Source of the DNA: Methylobacillus glycogenes JCM 2850
Lineage (GTDB): Bacteria > Pseudomonadota > Gammaproteobacteria > Burkholderiales > Methylophilaceae
Assembly (NCBI RefSeq): GCF_000617925.1
Contig: NZ_BAMT01000001.1
Location: 620,001 to 684,000, forward strand
Direction of reading: 5' to 3'
Length of the DNA: 64,000 nucleotides
Shown: piece after piece, positions 19,831 through 29,478 of the stretch
Layout: every line of letters starts with the position of its first letter
Position numbering within the stretch: the stretch's first letter is position 1
Notes under the pieces: model-generated
What the model saw: the letters and a program-made list of their open reading frames with translations, nothing else
Databases searched by the model: none
What the model was told of the DNA's origin: nothing
Position numbers and translations under genes: made by a program

Positions 19831-20905
19831 ATGGCAAGCAATACCTTACCGCACTGGTTGATACACCATGCCGAAACCCAAGCTCGGCGTATTGCCCTGC
19901 GGCATAAGCAGCAAAGTGTCTGGCATGAGCAGTCTTGGAAAGCCTTGCAGACCGAAATCGTCAAACTGGTTGATGCCCTGGCAGGCTTGGGTTTTGGTGT
20001 GGGCGATACTCTGGTTTTATTGACCCACCCCAGGCGCGAGGCCTTGCTGCTCTCGCTCGCTGCCCAATGGCTGGGTGGCGTGGCCGCCCCCATAGACCCC
20101 TCGCTGGAGAGTGAGACACTCAGCTTGCTGCTGGATCATTTGAAGCCTGGGTTTGTCTTTGCTGAAGCGCAGCAGCAGGTTGCACAGGCGCAGGCCAATA
20201 GCCGTGCCGATGCGCAGATTATTCATGCCGAGCCATTGCCAGGCCATGCCAGCGCTCGCGTGCAGCATTATCAGCGCCTGCTGGATCAAGCCCGGCCTGC
20301 GAGCCGGGCACCGCTGGCAGAGGCCGAGCATTCCGCGTTTGCGCTGTATAGGCTCAATGGCTTGCGGCAGGTGCAAGTGGAACATTTCAGACATGAGGAA
20401 TTGGTGAAAGAGGGCAGGCAGCTGGTGTTTACCGAGCGCCTGGGGCGGCATGAACAAGCCCTGGCCGCCAGAGTTTTCGCCACCAGTGGCTATTTGCGCT
20501 ATGTGCTGGCACCTTGGCTCACCGCAGGTTTTACCCTGAATTTCCCGCAAAGCATAGACACACGTGATGATGACAGGCGTGAACTCAAGCCTACCCTGGT
20601 GGCAGGCACGCGCGATACCTATGAGCGTCTGGAAGGCTGATCAGGCACAATTGCCCCTGCCGGATAGCCTGGCTGGCAGGCTGGTGACTTATGCACTGCG
20701 GCCAGATGGTACGGTGTTACAACGCTTTCTGGGTTATTGGCTGGTGAAGCGGCGTTTACGCAATGTGATTGGCTTTTCCCATATCCGCGTGCCCTTGCTG
20801 ATAGGCCCGGCCTTGCCACAGGAGTCTTTGCAGTTTTTCCGCAGTCTGGATATTCATATCCACACCTGGGATAAAGTGGCTAACTGGCGCACATTAGCAC
20901 CATGA
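19831..20905 (+). CDS. AMP-dependent acyl-CoA synthetase-like protein, truncated and divergent
   Basis: The frame has two parts, joined if one G is removed near 20635-20636 (GAAGGCT to GAAGCT). The rebuilt protein has about 357 residues. The N-terminus (LPHWLIHHAETQARRIALRHK, LGFGVGDTLVLLTHPRREALLL, LGGVAAPIDPS) matches the start of long-chain acyl-CoA synthetases, and GFSHIRVPLLIGPALPQESLQFFRSLDI matches their later core. The ATP-binding TSGTTGxPK motif is replaced by ALYRLNGLRQVQVEH, and the protein ends before the YGxTE and C-terminal lysine domains. It is probably not a working ligase. RBS AAGGAAGG is at 19821-19828. Confidence 0.7.
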
Positions 20906-21008
20906 CCTACAAGCAAGTGCCTGCAACAGCGGCTACGCCTGACAGCGAGATCAAACGCGCATCTTAAGTTGAGTATAAACTTAAAGAGATATAAGGCTTG
21001 CTACTAGC

Positions 21009-21578
21009 TTAACCCGCGCCCATCAGATGCTTGTGCAGTATCAGCGCGCCTATGGTGATCAAAATCAAACCGCCTATGACTTCCACGGTGCGGCGCGAGG
21101 CACCGCCCAGGATACGGCCCAGCATCACCCCTATGGTGACCATGACAAAGGTCACCAAGCCTATGGCAATGGCAACAGGCAGAATGTCTACGTCGAGGAA
21201 GGCCAGACTGACGCCCACACTCATGGCGTCTATGCTGGTGCCAAAAGCGGTCATCGCCAGCAGCACAAAGGAATGGCTGCGCGGCTTTTCCTGCTCCTCG
21301 TGGCTGGGCCTGATGCCAGACCAGATCATGCGCAGGCCCAGTGCGGAGAGTATGGCAAAGGCAATCCAGTGATCCCAGGCGGTGACGTAATTGGCAGCAA
21401 AGCGCCCGGCGCTCCAGCCCACCAGTGGCGTAATTGCCTCTATCACCCCAAAAATCAAACCAGTACGCAGCGCCTCCAGCAGGCGTGGCCTGTGCAACAT
21501 GGCGCCTTTGCCTATGGCAGCAGCAAAGGCATCAGCCGACATGGCCAATGCAAGAAACAATATAGATAAAAAACTCAT
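21009..21578 (-). CDS. mntP: Manganese efflux pump MntP
   Basis: MntP exports Mn2+ across the inner membrane. The 189-residue protein has six hydrophobic segments and the two conserved repeat motifs with acidic residues: [17 protein letters not shown] near the N-terminus and [20 protein letters not shown] in the middle. Its long leader (21579-21750) contains a yybP-ykoY manganese riboswitch, so expression should rise with Mn2+. It runs towards the acyl-CoA-synthetase-like gene; an AT-rich inverted repeat (TTAAGTT...AACTTAA, 20964-20984) lies between them. Confidence 0.95.
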   Translation of the reverse strand: MSFLSILFLALAMSADAFAAAIGKGAMLHRPRLLEALRTGLIFGVIEAITPLVGWSAGRFAANYVTAWDHWIAFAILSALGLRMIWSGIRPSHEEQEKPRSHSFVLLAMTAFGTSIDAMSVGVSLAFLDVDILPVAIAIGLVTFVMVTIGVMLGRILGGASRRTVEVIGGLILITIGALILHKHLMGAG

Positions 21579-21650
21579 GGATAAACTTCAGACTAGGGTT
21601 GGGCATACGCAAAATGGAGATCAGGCCGCCCAACCGCACTGCTGATCACC

Positions 21651-21749
21651 ACTTTGGTCTCGCCAACCAGACAGGCTGCCCGTACCACGACCTAAGCCGA
21701 GAATGTTGATACGGGCGCTTCACTTGGAAGCAGGCTACTCCCCAAAAGG
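21651..21749 (-). promoter_or_regulatory. yybP-ykoY manganese riboswitch upstream of mntP
   Basis: Read on the minus strand, the leader has the conserved elements in order: TTTTGGGGAGTAGCC at the 5' side, ATCAACATTC in the middle and GGCGAGACCAAAG at the 3' side, with the ends pairing as P1 (TTTGG/CCAAA). Two internal hairpin arms (GCCCGTA...TACGGGC) fit the two-leg structure of this riboswitch. Next to the mntP start, GGTTGGGC and GCCCAACC (21597-21604 and 21628-21635 on the plus strand) can form a further hairpin, a plausible expression platform. This class senses Mn2+ and controls mntP in other proteobacteria. Confidence 0.88.
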
Positions 21750-21871
21750 AGGGCGCATTTTACAACAAACTTGAATCCACTGTCATGCGCGGAAAGTGGG
21801 AAAGTACTCTGGAGCCGTCGTGGGCTGTTATGCGACTAACTCATGCAGCAGCTATGAGCTAAAGCAAGTCA

Positions 21872-21928
21872 GCCACACGCTAATGCGTTATAGAAACTCT
21901 GCCACCCGCTAATGCGTTATAGCAACTC
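21872..21928. repeat. Two 28-base direct repeats covering the 3' end of the next gene
   Basis: 21872-21899 and 21901-21928 are identical except for two bases (shared core CGCTAATGCGTTATAG) and are separated by one base. The second copy contains the last codons and stop of the gene at 21917-22285, so the gene end has been tandemly duplicated. Confidence 0.8.
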
Positions 21929-22285
21929 ATTCTGAGCGCGCGTTGCATCTTGGGATTGCTGCGCTTGCCGAGGCTGTGCCTGCATGGTGATTTTGAGTTC
22001 CTCTTTCATCTGGTCCAGCAGTTGCTGCTTTTCGTCATCACTCATCGCCGCAAACTCCTCTGGCGTCACGCCATGGCTGTGCAGCCAAATCCATTGCATG
22101 CGTTCGGCTTCAGACATTTTCATAAACGCCTCCAGCTCACTGGCGGCACTGGAAATATTCACCACACTGGATGCGCCAGCCGCAGCTCCCGTTGCCCCTG
22201 TGCTGCCTGTAGCCTGCGGCAGGGGACGGTTTTGTGCGGCAATGGCGTTTAAATAGCCCGCATTGAATTGCGTGTTGATCTGCAT
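21917..22285 (-). CDS. Hypothetical protein
   Basis: The 122-residue product has a Gly/Ala/Ser/Thr-rich low-complexity N-terminal region (ATGSTGATGAAAGASS) and a helical, charged C-terminal half (SEAERMQWIWLHSHGVTPEEFAAMSDDEKQQLLDQM). No signal peptide or membrane segment is seen. I do not recognise a family; the pattern of a flexible start and a short helical bundle recalls small flagellar or cytosolic accessory proteins, but this is not evidence. The gene end lies in a short tandem duplication. A start codon near 22285 has AAGGGAGCG upstream as a possible RBS. Confidence 0.65.
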   Translation of the reverse strand: MQINTQFNAGYLNAIAAQNRPLPQATGSTGATGAAAGASSVVNISSAASELEAFMKMSEAERMQWIWLHSHGVTPEEFAAMSDDEKQQLLDQMKEELKITMQAQPRQAQQSQDATRAQNELL

Positions 22286-22404
22286 TTTTGCGCTCCCTTG
22301 TTAGTCCTTTTCACGGACTAATGCCGTGGCTTTTTAGCCTAGCATTGAGAATGCAGGGCTAAAGTGCAGAACAAGGCAGCTTATTGCGGCTTATTCACTT
22401 GAAC

Positions 22405-24116
22405 TTACTTGCTTGAACTAGAGGGGGCATGCGCCAGGCTGAGTTGCCATAGCGTGAACTCACCCACCTGCCGCAGCGGCAATGCGGTGATTCCAGGCAG
22501 GGTAGGCTGTTGCGTGCCTATTATCAACAAATGCCCATCATGTGCCAGTTTTGGCGCAATAGCTTCAGGTTTTATCACTGCCACTATGCCTGGGCTATAG
22601 AAAGATAAAGCCCCATCCCCGGGCGCTAGCTGCAGCAAGGCTTGAGATTGCAAATGCTGGGTTTGTGAATTCTGGGTTTGTAAATTTTGGGTTTGTAAAT
22701 CATGCCCCTGCATGATGGACAGCATCATATTGCGGGCATCCCACTTGTCGGTTTGCTGGCTGCGCTGTAGTTCACTGACGTTGTAGAGTAGACAGGTGAG
22801 CATGCTGATCAGCAACACTGGCGTGGCCAATGGGTGTATGACTACGCGCCAGTTAAGCACCGCCAGCAGCACCATGATGCCCGGCATAAGCACCAGCCAA
22901 AGATTGTTCGAGAATATGGATTGAGCGTGCGCTGAGTTAAAACTCCAGCCCAGGGTTTTACCCAGGGCAACAATCAGCGCAATGCCTAAGCCCAGTACCG
23001 CCAAATACAAGCTCCAGCGCAGCCAGCGCCTTTTATTCAGGGTTGCAACAAAATACCCCAGCACAATGGCCAGTGGCGGTGCCAACAGCAAGGCATATTG
23101 CGTTTGCTTGTTGACGGTGAGGCTCAGCAACACCAGTACGACCAATAACCAGAGCGTGGCAAATTTCAGCGGCAGCGGTATTGAGGCTTTACGCTGGGCA
23201 AAGTAATCCTGATACAAGCTGTACAAAGCCGCGGGCAGCAGCAATATCCAGGGCATGAAAAACTCCCAGATATGCGCCAGATACCACCAGGCAGGCTGAG
23301 CGTGATTGCCGCTGATAAAGGTCTCGTCTACCTGTTTGCCAACATAGCTTTGCAACAGATCAGGCATGGTCAACCAAAGCCAGCCATACCAGGCCCCGGC
23401 GACCAATAACAACAGCAGCAGACAACGCCAGTTGAGCAAAGCGGCTAAGCGCCTGGCTTATGCTCAAGCACAGCAAACCCAGCGGTCACCAGCAGCGGGA
23501 TAGCCAGGCCAGCCGGGCCTTTGCTGAGAAAAGCCAGCCCGCTGAACAAGGCCAGGCCCAGGGCAGGCCAAGGTTTTACCTGATTCTGCGTTACCACCTG
23601 ATAACCGCATAAACAGGCGGCACTAATCCACAACATCAGCCCGGCATCTGCTTCCGCACTGCGGCCATAGCGTAGGGCAAGAAAGCTGGTGGCCAGCACC
23701 AAAGCGCTATTGATGGCGGCAGCATAGTGCGAGCGTGCTTGTGTCTTGGCATCGTTGACCGTGCCTGACGGCAGCGCAGCATTGCGCCGCAGCCATTCAA
23801 ACAGCAGCAAAGCCGTGAGCAGGCTAGCCAGCACCGAGGGTAAGCGCGCAGCCCAGGCGGAGACGCCAAACAACTGATAACTGGCGGCGCTCAGCCAATA
23901 GGGCAGCGGTGGCTTTTGCAGCCGCAACTCGCCATTGAGCCTGGGGATGGCGTAATCCCCGCTCAGCAGCATTTCGCGCGCGGTTTCTGCCACGCGTACC
24001 TCCTGCACCTTATATAAAGGCCGCGCCTGCAAGCCTGAGAGCAGGCTGGTGCCCAGTAACAGGCTGAGCAACAGCCAGGCCCAGTAATGTGGTGCTAGCT
24101 TGAGAGTATTAGGCAT
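22405..24116 (-). CDS. GT39/ArnT-like lipid-linked sugar transferase (one-base frameshift)
   Basis: This polytopic inner-membrane enzyme resembles ArnT, which moves a sugar from undecaprenyl phosphate to lipid A or another acceptor. The N-terminal part (from 24116) has EVRVAETAREMLLSGDYAIPRLNG, LQKPPLPYWLSA and FGVSAWAARLPS, all ArnT-like. It stops after LEHKPGA; one extra G near 23451-23453 gives PGRLAALLNW and joins the downstream frame, for about 570 residues and around 12 membrane segments. The C-terminal region contains a 15-base tandem repeat coding for LQTQN-like units. It is last in a four-gene operon, overlapping the epimerase gene by 8 bases. Confidence 0.87.
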
Positions 24117-25119
24117 GGGCTAGTTGAGGCTGCGTGGTAGCGTAGTAATCCTGATACCAGTCACAAAAGCGTTGCAGCCCGCTGGCCAGTGGCGTTTGCG
24201 GACGAAACCCTACCCATGCTTCCAGCGCGGCGGTGTCGGCATAGGTGGCGGGCACATCCCCGGCTTGCATGGGCAAAAACTCCTTGGGCGCAGTTTTCCC
24301 CAGGTGCTGCTCCAGCAGGGCAATAAAGTCCAGCAAAGGGGCAGGCTGGCTATTGCCTATATTAAAAATGCGATAAGGCGCGGTGCTGGTGAGCGGGGTC
24401 GCTGGCTTGTCCAGCACCTTAAGTACCCCTTGAACAATGTCATCTATATAAGTGAAATCACGCAACATTTTTCCGTGATTAAACACCTTGATCGCCCGAC
24501 CGTTGAGGATGGCATCGGCAAACAAAAATGGCGACATGTCCGGGCGGCCCCAAGGGCCATAAACAGTGAAAAAGCGTAAGCCCGTGGTGGGGAATTGATA
24601 TAAATGGCTATAGGTATGCGCCATCAATTCATTGGCTTTCTTGGTGGCGGCATAAAGGCTGACCGGGTGGTCAACCACATTCTGCTCAGAAAACGGCAGC
24701 TTGGTATTGCCGCCATAAACGCTGGAAGAACTGGCGTAAACCAGATGCTTGATACTGCCATGCCTACAGCCTTCGAGGATATTGGTAAAAGCCAGCAGGT
24801 TATTGTCTACATAGCTAAGCGGGGCCTGCAATGAGTGCCTGACCCCGGCCTGCGCCGCCAGATGAATGACCAATTCTGGTTGATATTGCGCAAACATGGC
24901 CGCTGTCTTTTCTGCGTCACGTAAGTCCAGCTGGGCAAAGTTGAATCCCTGATACCCGGGTAGCGTTTGCAATCGAGCCATGCGGGCCTGCTTCAGGCTG
25001 ACATCGTAATAATCATTGAGATTGTCTACGCCCAACACCTGCTCGCCACGGGCCAGCAGGGCAGCCGTTACATGGTGGCCGATAAAACCAGCCGCACCCG
25101 TCAGTAGAATGCGGCTCAT
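24109..25119 (-). CDS. NAD-dependent sugar-nucleotide epimerase (UDP-glucuronate 4-epimerase-like)
   Basis: The 336-residue protein is an extended short-chain dehydrogenase. It has the Rossmann motif TGAAGFIGHH near residue 7, the DNLNDYYDVSLKQARMARL segment typical of UDP-glucuronate epimerases, the catalytic Ser in YASSSSVYG and Tyr-x3-Lys in YAATKKANE, and TGLRFFTVYGPWGRPDM. It probably makes the activated sugar used by the neighbouring glycosyltransferases. The start overlaps the upstream gene by four bases and the end overlaps the ArnT-like gene. Confidence 0.9.
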   Translation of the reverse strand: MSRILLTGAAGFIGHHVTAALLARGEQVLGVDNLNDYYDVSLKQARMARLQTLPGYQGFNFAQLDLRDAEKTAAMFAQYQPELVIHLAAQAGVRHSLQAPLSYVDNNLLAFTNILEGCRHGSIKHLVYASSSSVYGGNTKLPFSEQNVVDHPVSLYAATKKANELMAHTYSHLYQFPTTGLRFFTVYGPWGRPDMSPFLFADAILNGRAIKVFNHGKMLRDFTYIDDIVQGVLKVLDKPATPLTSTAPYRIFNIGNSQPAPLLDFIALLEQHLGKTAPKEFLPMQAGDVPATYADTAALEAWVGFRPQTPLASGLQRFCDWYQDYYATTQPQLAHA

Positions 25120-25466
25120 GATGCCAGCTCCGTTTGCAAGCCAGCCTTGCGCTGGCGGTGTATCAGCATCAGGTTGCGGCTATAAACCAGCGTGCCCGGT
25201 AACTGCCCCAGAATAATGACTGGGTCTAGCCTATGTACACCATAAGCCAGCACTATCAGGCCACCGCCCAGGCTCAGGTACCAAAAGCTAACAGGGATCA
25301 GGCTTTGCCCGTGGCGCTCGCTATAAATCCATTGCACGATAAAACGCATCATAAACATGGTCTGGCCTGCCAGGCCTATTGCCAGCCACAGCAAGTCATA
25401 GCCCGCCATACCGTTGAAATGCTGGTAGAGGCTATCGCCCAGCTGTGAAAAGAGATTACCCAGCAT
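25116..25466 (-). CDS. Small membrane protein with lipid-A biosynthesis N-terminal (LAB_N) domain
   Basis: The 116-residue protein has three or four hydrophobic segments and the LAB_N pattern: GLAGQTMFMMRFIVQWIYSERHGQSLIPVSFWYLSLGGG and GQLPGTLVYSRNLMLI. This domain is found as small free-standing proteins beside GT2/GT39 pairs, and the SMR-like topology suggests a role in handling or flipping lipid-linked sugars; this is inferred from family context. It lies three bases after the GT2 gene and overlaps the epimerase start (ATGA). Confidence 0.85.
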   Translation of the reverse strand: MLGNLFSQLGDSLYQHFNGMAGYDLLWLAIGLAGQTMFMMRFIVQWIYSERHGQSLIPVSFWYLSLGGGLIVLAYGVHRLDPVIILGQLPGTLVYSRNLMLIHRQRKAGLQTELAS

Positions 25467-25469
25467 AGT

Positions 25470-26195
25470 CTAGATCTCCGTACGCTGAGGCAGCTTGGCC
25501 CGTCTTTGCAGCCAGGCCACACCTGCCAGGTCAACAATACCCACCAACAATCTATCCAGCGTGCCATAGTTGGATGCACCATGTTCGCGCTTGCGATGGC
25601 TGACGTGCACCGAAACCACACGCCCGCCACGGCGCTTGATCAGGGCGGGTAAAAAACGGTGCATATGGTCGAAATAGGGCAGGTCGAGGAAGGCCGCACG
25701 TTGAAACAGCTTAAGCCCACAGCCTGTATCTGGCGTATCGTCACGCAGCAGGCGCGAGCGCACGCCATTGGCTATCACCGATGACAAGCGCTTGACTGGT
25801 CCATCCTGACGGCTCTGGCGGCGGTTGCCACCTACCAGCTCCACGCCAGGCTCCAGAGCTGCCAATAGCTTGGGGATATCATAGGGATTGTTCTGCCCAT
25901 CGCCATCCAGCGTGGCAATCCAATCATAACTTGCTGCCAATACACCGCTACGCACGGCGGTACTTTGCCCGCAACTTTTTGCATGACGAATAATGCGCAC
26001 ACCATGCAAAGCTTGCATGGATTTCAAGCTATCCAGCGTGGCATCGGTGCTGCCATCGTCCACATAGATAATCTCGTATTCCATGCCAGAGAGCGCTCCC
26101 ACAATCTCTTGCACCAGTGGCGCTATGTTGTCCTGCTCATTGCGGACAGGCACCACCACAGACAATGCGGGTAAGGCCATATTGGGCAAGTTCAA
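25470..26195 (-). CDS. Polyprenyl-phosphate glycosyltransferase (GT2, ArnC/DPM1-like)
   Basis: The 241-residue GT-A enzyme has LSVVVPVRNEQDNIAPLVQEI, the YVDDGSTDATLD motif, RHAKSCGQSTAVRSG and the catalytic TLDGDGQNNP. Enzymes of this type attach a sugar to undecaprenyl phosphate on the cytoplasmic face. The start is TTG 26195, supported by AAGGAG eight bases upstream on the minus strand; ATG 26180 is an alternative. It is the first gene of the operon GT2 - LAB_N - epimerase - ArnT-like. Confidence 0.9.
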   Translation of the reverse strand: MNLPNMALPALSVVVPVRNEQDNIAPLVQEIVGALSGMEYEIIYVDDGSTDATLDSLKSMQALHGVRIIRHAKSCGQSTAVRSGVLAASYDWIATLDGDGQNNPYDIPKLLAALEPGVELVGGNRRQSRQDGPVKRLSSVIANGVRSRLLRDDTPDTGCGLKLFQRAAFLDLPYFDHMHRFLPALIKRRGGRVVSVHVSHRKREHGASNYGTLDRLLVGIVDLAGVAWLQRRAKLPQRTEI

Positions 26196-26542
26196 AACTT
26201 TTACTCCTTATCAGTCTTTGTTAGGAAGAAGTCAGGAGCAAAAAGTCTGCCACTATTTCGTGTCAATTATTAGTAACTTGTCACAAAAATATAATCCGGG
26301 AGAAAGCATCAAATAGCAATGAACATCGCTAGCGGTTGTTTGTGGTGTATGGCAACGCCACTGATTTCAACATACAGGCATGGCACAGGCAGGAGAATCG
26401 ATCCATTGCGGATCAACTGTCTGGGCAAGCGAGCTGGAACACCTGATCTCTTAATTCGGCAGGTAACTGGCCATGCCTCAGCCTAGGTTTTCTGGGCAGG
26501 AGTTAAGCCTCTCGGGCAAAACTCCGCAGCAGAGAGGGGCAG
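26196..26542. other. 347-base gap upstream of the GT2 operon
   Basis: No coding region is convincing. The minus strand holds the GT2 ribosome binding site (AAGGAG, about 26206-26211) and a TTGACA box near 26257-26262 without a good -10 at normal spacing. Nothing else is evident. Confidence 0.35.
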
Positions 26543-26914
26543 TTAAAAACCATGGAAATACGCAATGTAATAAAAAGCCACCGGGCAAAGCAGCAGATTG
26601 GAAATACACAGCAGGTCGGTCAACTGGTAAATACGGAACAATGACTTGTTGCGGTCAAGAAAACGCTGGCGGAACTTGCTGCTGTTTTGCTTTTTCAAGG
26701 TTTTTACATCAAGAATGTGGCGGTCGATAACAAAATTCAGACCCATGGAGCATGCCGTGCAGACGATGGTCAGCCCCAGGCTGCTAAAGAACAGCTCCGG
26801 GTTATCCATCACATCGGTGAGGGTCAGGGCAAGGATTGGGAAAAGATAGCCTGTCAGCAACAGATAAAAGCTGGAATAGACATAACGCCTGGCTACGGCA
26901 CTATATTCACTCAT
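26543..26914 (-). CDS. Small hypothetical membrane protein
   Basis: The 123-residue product has three strongly hydrophobic segments: YSSFYLLLTGYLFPILALTL, LGLTIVCTACSMGLNFVI and LCISNLLLCPVAFYYIAYF. Basic residues lie between the second and third (RHILDVKTLKKQNSSKFRQRF), suggesting an inner-membrane protein with a cytoplasmic loop. I recognise no family. It stands alone. Two poly-G tracts (7 and 6 G on the plus strand, 26929-26943) lie just upstream of its start. The ribosome binding site is weak, so the start is uncertain. Confidence 0.55.
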   Translation of the reverse strand: MSEYSAVARRYVYSSFYLLLTGYLFPILALTLTDVMDNPELFFSSLGLTIVCTACSMGLNFVIDRHILDVKTLKKQNSSKFRQRFLDRNKSLFRIYQLTDLLCISNLLLCPVAFYYIAYFHGF

Positions 26915-27008
26915 TGGATTTACTCATCGGGGGGGATGGGGGGATAAAAATAAGGTGCGAATATATCATTTTTATTGTTTCCCCGCTGCTATTCCTGCTC
27001 AATCAGGC

Positions 27009-27073
27009 CCTTAAACCAGAACTTTAAATCTGGCCTTTAAATCTAAACCTCAAATCTGAACCTCAAAGCCAGC
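27009..27073. repeat. Degenerate 13-14 base tandem repeat downstream of glgB
   Basis: About five imperfect units follow one another (for example TTTAAATCTGGCC, TTTAAATCTAAACC, TCAAATCTGAACC). They lie in the short gap after the glgB stop. No terminator-like hairpin is obvious there. Confidence 0.55.
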
Positions 27074-27093
27074 CTAGCGCCCCCAATGATTGC

Positions 27094-29301
27094 TCAGCCT
27101 GGCTGATGTTGCAAAATAACGCCGCCCAAGGGGGGTAGGGTCACCAGCAATGATTGCGCTTGCCCCATCCATGGCAAGGCTTCGCTCTGCATGCCTTGGC
27201 CATTACCCTGATTGCTGCCGCCGTAATATTCAGCATCGCTATTAAATAGCTCGCGATACTGCCCGGCCTCAGGCACACCCACGCGGTAGCCAGTGCGCAG
27301 CACCGGGGTAAAGTTGAGCATTACCAGCACAAAGCTGCCATCGCGCGCACGGCGCAAATAATTGATGATGGACTGATCACTATCGCTGCAATCTACCCAT
27401 TCAAAGCCATGCGGGTCAAAATCCAGGTCATGCAAAGCAGGCAATTCTTTGTACAGGCGGGATAAATCCTGGGTCAGGCGCTGTACACCCTTGTGGCACT
27501 CACGCTCCAGCAAGGGCCAATCCAGGCTGCTGTTAACGTTCCACTCGCGGCCCTGGGCAATTTCATTGCCCATAAAGTTGAGCTTTTTGCCAGACATGGT
27601 CATCTGGTAAGTGTGCAGCAGGCGCACATTGGCAAACTTCTGCCAGGCATCGCCAGGCATTTTATCCAGCAAAGAGTGCTTGCCGTGTACTACCTCGTCA
27701 TGGGAGAAGGGCAGCACAAAGTTCTCGCTGTAGGCATACACCTGGCCAAAAGTCAGCTTGTCGTGATGAAAGCGCCTATGTATTGCGTCATGCGCCATAT
27801 AAGCCAGCGTGTCATTCATCCAGCCCATATTCCACTTCATGGAAAAGCCCAGGCCACCTAAATAGACAGGCCGCGAGACCATGGGCCAGGCGGTGGATTC
27901 CTCGGCTATGGTGAGCGCACCGGGGAAATCCTCATGCACCATGATGTTGAGCTGCTTGAGAAAATCAATCGCCTCCAGATTTTCCCGGCCGCCATGGCGG
28001 TTGGGCAGCCATTCACCTGCCTTGCGCGAGTAATCCAGATAAATCATCGAGGCCACGGCATCGACACGCAAGCCGTCGATATGGAACTCCGCCAGCCAGT
28101 AATGCGCGCTGGCCAGCAAAAAGTTTCTTACTTCATTGCGGCCGTAATTGAAGATATATGTACCCCAATCCTGATGCTCGCCCAGGCGTGGGTCTTCATG
28201 CTCAAACAAGGCCGAGCCATCAAAACGTGCCAACGCCCAATCATCCTTGGGGAAGTGCCCTGGCACCCAATCCAGCAACACACCTATGCCAGCCTGGTGG
28301 AATTGGTCTACAAAGTAGCGGAAGTCATCCGGGCTGCCAAAGCGGTTGGTAATGCCAAAATAACCTGTGGTCTGATAACCCCAGGACTCATTAAGCGGGT
28401 GCTCAGAGACGGGCAGCAATTCAATATGGGTATAGCCCATTTCCAGCACATAAGGCAGCAACTGTTCGGCTAATTCGCGGTAACTGAGAAAGCCGCCATT
28501 GGCGTTGCGCCGCCATGAGCCTAAATGAATTTCATAGCAGTTGAAGGGCGCATGCAGCCATTCTGCCTGACCACGCTTTTGCAGCCAGGCACTATCTTGC
28601 CAGGCGTAATGGCTGGCCGGGGTTACCTTGGCGGCGGTGCCGGGCAGGTGCTCAAAGCTGAAGCCATAAGGGTCGGTCTTGGTAAACACCTGGCCGCTAT
28701 GGCGATTGCGAATCTCGAATTTATACAGGCTGCCAGCATCCAGCCCAGGGATGAAAATCTCCCAAACGCCGCTGCCGCCATGCGCGCGCATCGCATGTAC
28801 GCGGCCATCCCAGTGATTGAAATTGCCCACCACGCTCACACGCTCGGCATTGGGCGCCCACACCACAAAGCGCACGCCTGCCACACCCTGTTGCTCGCCA
28901 GCATGGGCACCAAAGGTTTGGTAAGCCTGCTTCAGCCTGCCTTCGGCAAACAGATAAAGCTCATCGCTGGAAAGCGCAGTCCAGAAAGAATAAGCGTCAT
29001 GGGTTTCCCAGCTATGGCCGTTGGATTCAAGCTTCAGCCTGCAAGGCACAGGGGGCGCAACACTGCCCATCCACTCAAACAAACCGCTTTCATGCACACG
29101 CTGCAACGGCTGCCAGGCCTGGCCGTCATGCACCCAAACATTGGCCACATGCGGCTGAAACACGCGCAGCACATATTGCTGCCCACTTTGATGCAAGCCT
29201 AAATAAGAAAATGGATCATGGTGGCGTGCGTTGAGAATGTGGGAGAACTGAGGGTCTAATCTTGTTTTCGCCAATCTGAATATCCAGTCTTGTGAGAGCA
29301 C
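27094..29301 (-). CDS. glgB: 1,4-alpha-glucan branching enzyme
   Basis: GlgB introduces alpha-1,6 branches into glycogen. The 735-residue GH13 protein has an N-terminal CBM48 region ([32 protein letters not shown]), the barrel motifs [13 protein letters not shown], the nucleophile region [15 protein letters not shown], the acid/base Glu in IAEESTAWP and [10 protein letters not shown], and a C-terminal beta domain. Start is GTG 29301. It is transcribed away from glgC, with a 177-base shared promoter region between them. Confidence 0.96.
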   Translation of the reverse strand: MLSQDWIFRLAKTRLDPQFSHILNARHHDPFSYLGLHQSGQQYVLRVFQPHVANVWVHDGQAWQPLQRVHESGLFEWMGSVAPPVPCRLKLESNGHSWETHDAYSFWTALSSDELYLFAEGRLKQAYQTFGAHAGEQQGVAGVRFVVWAPNAERVSVVGNFNHWDGRVHAMRAHGGSGVWEIFIPGLDAGSLYKFEIRNRHSGQVFTKTDPYGFSFEHLPGTAAKVTPASHYAWQDSAWLQKRGQAEWLHAPFNCYEIHLGSWRRNANGGFLSYRELAEQLLPYVLEMGYTHIELLPVSEHPLNESWGYQTTGYFGITNRFGSPDDFRYFVDQFHQAGIGVLLDWVPGHFPKDDWALARFDGSALFEHEDPRLGEHQDWGTYIFNYGRNEVRNFLLASAHYWLAEFHIDGLRVDAVASMIYLDYSRKAGEWLPNRHGGRENLEAIDFLKQLNIMVHEDFPGALTIAEESTAWPMVSRPVYLGGLGFSMKWNMGWMNDTLAYMAHDAIHRRFHHDKLTFGQVYAYSENFVLPFSHDEVVHGKHSLLDKMPGDAWQKFANVRLLHTYQMTMSGKKLNFMGNEIAQGREWNVNSSLDWPLLERECHKGVQRLTQDLSRLYKELPALHDLDFDPHGFEWVDCSDSDQSIINYLRRARDGSFVLVMLNFTPVLRTGYRVGVPEAGQYRELFNSDAEYYGGSNQGNGQGMQSEALPWMGQAQSLLVTLPPLGGVILQHQPG

Positions 29302-29478
29302 GCAGTTATAGGGGTCATGCCGGGTAACAAGGATTTTTCCATGCTGGTAATAGCGAGTAGGAACCTTCGTGCCTATAATGGTTCAGAGCAAGCAGTATAA
29401 AGGGGATACGTCTGTTCCGCCTCGCCCGTCAGGGCATACAAAAAGCGAAGCACCAACTATAAATCAGGAGGAGCCAAA

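Noticed and set aside
21872-21928. CRISPR-like repeat
   Set aside because: Only two units separated by one base, without spacers; it is a simple tandem duplication.
26473-26730. 85-codon plus-strand open frame opposite the small membrane-protein gene
   Set aside because: Low-complexity Gly/Gln/Lys translation with no motif; the minus-strand frame with three membrane segments is more convincing.
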